A DNA stretch of 35,193 nt, from positions 9,075 through 44,267 of the forward strand of contig NZ_JABXKP010000037.1 of assembly GCF_017114985.1 (NCBI RefSeq). The letters are read 5' to 3'. This stretch comes from Nostoc sp. JL33. Lineage in GTDB: Bacteria > Cyanobacteriota > Cyanobacteriia > Cyanobacteriales > Nostocaceae. Both the position numbers and the translations under genes were made by a program. The first letter of the stretch is position 1, and every line of letters begins with the position of its first letter. A model generated the notes under the pieces. The model was not told the origin of the DNA. It saw only the letters and a program-made list of their open reading frames with translations, and made no database searches. Shown here piece after piece: positions 31,966 through 35,193 of the stretch.

Positions 31966-32405
31966 AGCAATAATTACGAAGTTACCGCTCAAAATATCTT
32001 TTGCAGATTCCAGCACTCGCGCCCCTTCTTTTTGGGCTTGGGGGATAGAGTAACCGTAAGTAGCCCAAGCATCAAGCTATCCTTTACGAAAAGCCGAAAG
32101 CCCATCGGGTATCGATAAAGGAATTGCATTGATATCCTTCATCGTTAGCCCAACTTTCTCCAACATCTTAATCAGGAAGTAGTGGGCAGTTGTGGCTTTA
32201 ACGTAACCCACTTTTTTACCTTTGAGGTCAGCGATCGTTTTGGCAGTCGAGTCCTTGGGTACGAGTACAACTTGACCAACCGTCGGCCCTTTGAGAGTGG
32301 CAATAATTTTTACAGATGCTTTCGATTCAATCGCAAAAATCGGCGGAATTTCACTAGCAGAGGCCAAGTCAATCGCACCAGCATTGATTGACTGTACCAT
32401 GAGTA
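31957..32405 (-). pseudogene. Sulfonate/taurine-type ABC substrate-binding protein fragment
   Basis: The minus strand reads VQSINAGAIDLASASEIPPI, VLVPKDSTAKTIADLKGKKVGY, TTAHYFLIKMLEKVGLT, then FRKG-stop-LDAWATYGYSIPQAQKEGARVLESAKDILSGNF. This is the central part of an SsuA-like binding protein. The internal TAG near 32080 sits where relatives have Gln (CAG to TAG). The signal peptide and the C-terminal end are missing. Non-functional. Confidence 0.8.
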
Positions 32406-32634
32406 AAAGTTGCTGTTTCGTGGTCAATGGGAAGTGGTTTGCCAGCTGCTTCTGCAAGCAGTTGGGCTTGAGCCGATCGCTCAAAAGAAATGTACCAAAA
32501 AGCAGCTTCGTCTACTGTCTGCCCCACTGTTAAAAAGCCATGATTCCGCAGGATGACAGCTTTCTTGTCTCCCAAAGATTCAGCAATTCTTTTACCCTCT
32601 GAAGTATCTAAAACTACCCCTCTATAGTCTTAGA
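32395..32634 (-). pseudogene. Class II aldolase/adducin-family fragment
   Basis: The minus strand reads RGVVLDTSEGKRIAESLGDK, KAVILRNHGFLTVGQTVDEA, AFWYISFERSAQAQLLAEAAG and KPLPIDHETA: the C-terminal half of a class II aldolase with the metal-ligand RNHG motif. No start codon for a full domain is present. It is fused by deletion to the binding-protein fragment on one side and to the monooxygenase fragment on the other. Confidence 0.75.
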
Positions 32635-32934
32635 AAAGTGATCTAATGTTGCTAATTTGCGGGCGGCTAAAGTGGGAGCCACAAAACCCGGTCTATGTGC
32701 AAGTAAAAACTTCAGTCGTTCTGTTGCAGCAGCCACATAACTGACTACATTAAAGCCATCTGGCCCTGTAGAACTATAACCAACTAGTACTCGATCAAAA
32801 CCACTATCTTCATGGACTTTTGCAAATTTGCGGACATAAGCTAAGTCTATACTTCCTCCCGTGAGAGATACGGTAGGGTCATGTAATTCAGACGCTTCTC
32901 GCGTACCAATCATGCCAATAAATTCCACAGACAT
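32634..32934 (-). pseudogene. N-terminal fragment of an LLM-class flavin monooxygenase (SsuD-like)
   Basis: It starts MSVEFIGMIGTREASELHDP, with GGAGC upstream, and includes AYVRKFAKVHEDSGFDRVLV, GYSSTGPDGFNVVSYVAAAT and HRPGFVAPTLAARKLATLDH. This is the first third of an alkanesulfonate-monooxygenase-like luciferase-family enzyme. After HFSK the homology ends and the frame stops at 32614 inside the aldolase fragment. The start and ribosome-binding site are intact, so a ~106-residue stub could be made. Confidence 0.8.
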
Positions 32935-32935
32935 A

Positions 32936-33497
32936 TTAATTTTGCTCCAAATCTTTGTTATTTAAGTTTTTAGTGGCAGTTATTCTTAAATATTCTGATA
33001 ATTTTTCTTTAAATGCCTTACGCTTTTCCGGATTCTGTTTGTCCTCCAGGCTGTACTTTGCCCAGAGGTAAACGTACTTTTTTCTCTCTAATATTCTCCT
33101 AACTTGAGAACCACCTAAGTTAATTCCTGTTTGCTCTTCCATATAGGTTGCTAATCTCGCCGCTGTCCACCGACCAAAGTCATATCCATATTCTACTGGG
33201 TCTTTCTCAATTACTTGTAATAGTATTTCTTCATATTCTTTAGTAACTTTACGGAAGTTACCTTCTCTTCTTCCATCTAAAAAATGCATCTTTATTATCT
33301 GGGTCGCCGTGAACTGCCCAATATGCTACTGTTGGATATGCAATATCTAAAAAGTTACTAATATCGTGATACGTTTTTCCATCATTCATTAATAATAAAA
33401 TCAGAACTTTTTCTCTTACGTAGGGATTTTCATGCTCTTTTAGCGTTTTTAGTAGCCGCTCCTTCTGTTCTTGGGAAAGATGATTTTTTGCTGGCAT
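32936..33497 (-). pseudogene. IS630-type transposase remnant B, frameshifted and 3'-truncated
   Basis: MPAKNHLSQEQKERLLKTLK...YPTVAYWAVHGDPDN (33497-33258) is the winged-helix N-terminal part. The continuation FLDGRREGNFRKVTKEYEEI...QVRRILERKKYVYLWAKYS lies in a +1 frame, entered at a run of six T (about 33285). The slip may be programmed, as in some IS630 elements, or a lesion. Homology ends after LSEYLRIT, before any catalytic Asp; the last residues come from the monooxygenase leader. Not functional. Confidence 0.75.
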
Positions 33498-33602
33498 AGC
33501 TGGTTGATACTAGATTAATTGCCTAATATCAATTTAGATTGAGGCTGCATAGAAAAGAGCTTCGAGAATCAAGTCATAAGAAGTTAAAGAAATCACACGT
33601 TC

Positions 33603-34618
33603 TCATGTGATTGTACTGAGGAGGTGGTTGAGGCGATCGCGAAGTTCTTCAAGGGTGTTGAATACCTGACCCTTAATTTGAGATTTCAGAAAAAGCCAGA
33701 ACCTTTCAATCGGATTGAGTTGTGGACAATGGGCAGGTTGGCAGATAGGAATAATATTTTCAGGCCATTTCAACTCATAAGCTTTTAGGCGCTGCGGCTT
33801 GGTGAATTTGAAGCAGTGCAATATCTTTTTCAAGTTGAGATGAAACTGCATCTAAAAACTCTTGAAAATGTTGAGCACAAAGCTTTGGATACTCCAAACA
33901 AAAATGCCATCCACTCATTGGTTCAACAATACCATACAGCCAAAAACTTTGCCGTTTCCATGCAACACGAACCACTGGTTGAACACCACAAGTCCTCACA
34001 ACTGGCTTTGTTTGAGTTTTCAGTCCAACTCCGCTCTCGTCTTGGCACAGATAAGGTAACCGTTTGCCTTTTCCAAATATTTCTTCTAATGCTAATAATG
34101 CTTGTGGAATGTTTTTTTAAATGTCTCAATTGCTTTTGGGTGTTGGTTTACACTGCATGGTCGAGGTACTTTCAATTTGCAGGCGAGTTTGTAGCGCACC
34201 AACTAATGCACCATTCGGTAACTAACATCTACACCATGATTTTTACTAAGCCAACTCACAATCTCCCCGTAACTACCAAAACCTTCAGGCGAGTTTAATT
34301 TTGCTTTGAGCAATTCAAGTACTTCTCCTTTGATTGTTCGATCTTGTCCAGGTGGTTTCTTGATTTCGAGTAACCCAGCCATTCCCTGCTTCCGATACTT
34401 CTGTAACCACCGCGTTATCCTTGACGGATCGCCTGCTAATATGCGCGCTAGTTCACTGTGCGATGGCTACGCCGGTTCGCTTGCGACCATCGCACAAGTC
34501 CTGTTTTGAACCACCACAGCGCAGCCAATATTCTGACTTGCACTCCGAGCCTGTTTCAGTGTTTTTTCTAGATATTCTGCACTTTCGGTGATTTCTATTT
34601 CTAGCTGACGTGCCATTT
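33603..34618 (-). pseudogene. IS630-type transposase remnant C, full length but multiply broken
   Basis: From MARQLEIEITESAEYLEKTL (34618) through RITRWLQKYRKQGMAGLLEI, LNSPEGFGSYGEIVSWLSKN, YLCQDESGVGL (first Asp), RVAWKRQSFWLYGIVEPMSG to AHCPQLNPIERFWLFLKSQI (Glu of DDE) and a stop at 33603. The frame shifts at least three times and has a TAG in VSYRMVH-stop-LVRYKL. The second Asp of the DDE triad appears as His in LLQIHQAAAPKSL. A hairpin insertion at 34458-34495 breaks the N-terminus. Dead. Confidence 0.8.
34458..34495. repeat. Small dispersed repeat inserted in transposase remnant C
   Basis: GTGCGATGG (34458-34466) is exactly inverted at 34487-34495 (CCATCGCAC), enclosing CTACGCCGGTTCGCTTGCGA, the same word family as other dispersed repeats here. 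It splits the helix-turn-helix region of the pseudogene, so it came after the IS. Confidence 0.6.
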
Positions 34619-34652
34619 TGCTACTGTCCGACTTACCTCGACTCTCTATTCT

Positions 34653-34880
34653 ATGCAAGCTCAAAATAAATATGCCGATAACCCAATGCTGGGTATGGTG
34701 AGATTTTCTGAGGGATACATACAAATGCTTCGGGGAGATGAGTTAAGTGAAGAAGTAAAACAATTACTGGATAACAATAAAAACAAACAATTAAAGCCAG
34801 CAAAAATTATAGAAGAAAAACTAACAGATAACCTGGGTTTGGAAAATGAAGAATCAATCAATCATAAACAAGTGGCTTAA
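34653..34880 (+). CDS. Small hydrophilic protein, unrecognised
   Basis: 75 residues, MQAQNKYADNPMLGMVRFSE... with a Lys/Asn/Glu-rich C-terminal half (NNKNKQLKPAKIIEEKLTDN). No ribosome-binding site is clear, and the start lies close to transposase remnant C, so the original start could have been lost. It is 38 bp upstream of an exported protein gene, same strand. No family recognised. Confidence 0.45.
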   Translation: MQAQNKYADNPMLGMVRFSEGYIQMLRGDELSEEVKQLLDNNKNKQLKPAKIIEEKLTDNLGLENEESINHKQVA

Positions 34881-34918
34881 CTTTAATTGCCACATTGGTT
34901 ATTTTATCCACCAAAAGT

Positions 34919-35193
34919 ATGAAACCAAAGTTCAAGTTTAGTAAGAAAGGGGCAATAATCGGGTCAATAATTGGTCTGGTTACTTTACTCGGTACAGCAC
35001 CCAGCTATGCCTTTTCAATTGACGATTTCTTCAAGGTTTTAGGCAAATTCAATAACTATTTTGAGGAAACCAAAAACGAACTTACCGCAGCAGTTAAAGA
35101 ACTTGGCAAAGAAAAAACCGTAGAATCCAGTTTTGCTGGTAATAAAGAAAACAACCCCACTCAGCAAGTCGAACGACTTGCAAATAACTACTT
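34919..35193 (+). CDS. Exported protein, 3' end outside window
   Basis: 91 codons open to the window edge. The N-terminus is a classic signal peptide: KPKFKFSKKG basic region, AIIGSIIGLVTLLGTA core, and cleavage likely at PSYA-FS. After it: IDDFFKVLGKFNNYFEETKN, ELTAAVKELGKEKTVESSFA, with a coiled-coil-like helical pattern and polar Asn/Glu-rich stretches. Periplasmic helical proteins of conjugation systems (TrbJ/VirB5-like) look like this, but the visible part is too short to decide. Confidence 0.6.
   Translation, partial: MKPKFKFSKKGAIIGSIIGLVTLLGTAPSYAFSIDDFFKVLGKFNNYFEETKNELTAAVKELGKEKTVESSFAGNKENNPTQQVERLANNY

Noticed and set aside
32182..32533. Plus-strand ORFs over the decayed sulfonate locus
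   Set aside because: They are antisense to clear pseudogene homology on the minus strand.
33816..34298. 160-residue plus-strand ORF opposite transposase remnant C
   Set aside because: Sequence is the antisense of the transposase; no domain of its own.
1..35193. tRNA, rRNA, CRISPR arrays and riboswitches
   Set aside because: I looked for T-arm-like motifs, short regular repeats with unique spacers and known riboswitch cores, and saw none; a covariance-model search would be needed to exclude small RNAs.

Overview
The window looks like a piece of a filamentous, Nostoc-type cyanobacterial genome. This rests on frequent HIP1 octamers (GCGATCGC), heptamer and small dispersed repeats of the Nostoc kind, hairpin MITE-like elements, and gene families typical of that group (DUF1822, DUF928, CHAT/CHASE2, pentapeptide repeats, cyanobacterial two-partner-secretion adhesins). 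Several parts have an accessory or plasmid-like character: a ParM-type segregation pair, many transposase remnants and decayed genes.

Layout. 1-2043: the 3' part of a large secreted adhesin made of near-identical 65-residue repeats. 2173-7024 (minus): a tight four-gene operon, sigma-70-like factor > DUF1822 > CHAT/CHASE2 membrane protein > DUF928, convergent with the adhesin. 7571-8826 (minus): an actin-like ParM protein and a small partner, with repeated motifs upstream that could be a centromere. 9626-11903: a rhodanese, a TIGR04283-type (arsenosugar-associated) glycosyltransferase and a DUF547 protein, separated by MITEs. 12087-14304 (minus): a polar amino-acid ABC importer with a fused binding protein/permease. 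15097-18469: a small protein, then a receiver/Cys-less glutaredoxin-like/Cys-less thioredoxin-reductase-like fusion and its probable cyclic-nucleotide-binding-domain histidine kinase.

18470-19420 is almost all repeats. 19540-19815 is a DUF5132 protein. 20439-23047 holds three repeat-rich proteins: a duplicated helical domain protein, a pentapeptide-repeat protein and a six-times repeated IDGxRPI protein. 23621-28347 is a complete YtfQRT/YjfF-type sugar ABC importer, visibly more GC-rich than its neighbours and probably acquired by transfer.

From 28348 to 34620 the DNA is a graveyard. It contains three different IS630-type transposase remnants, the tail of a short-chain dehydrogenase, an N-terminally truncated flavoprotein/ETHE1-like fusion, an orphan DUF433 antitoxin cut at a HIP1 site, and three fragments of a sulfonate-type locus (binding protein, class II aldolase, LLM flavin monooxygenase). 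The window ends with a small ORF and the start of an exported protein that runs off the edge.

The best candidates for under-described biology are the sigma/DUF1822/CHAT-CHASE2/DUF928/adhesin neighbourhood, the redox-dead receiver-flavoprotein with its kinase, and the IDGxRPI repeat protein with its neighbours. All assignments come from reading motifs by eye; no database search was run.
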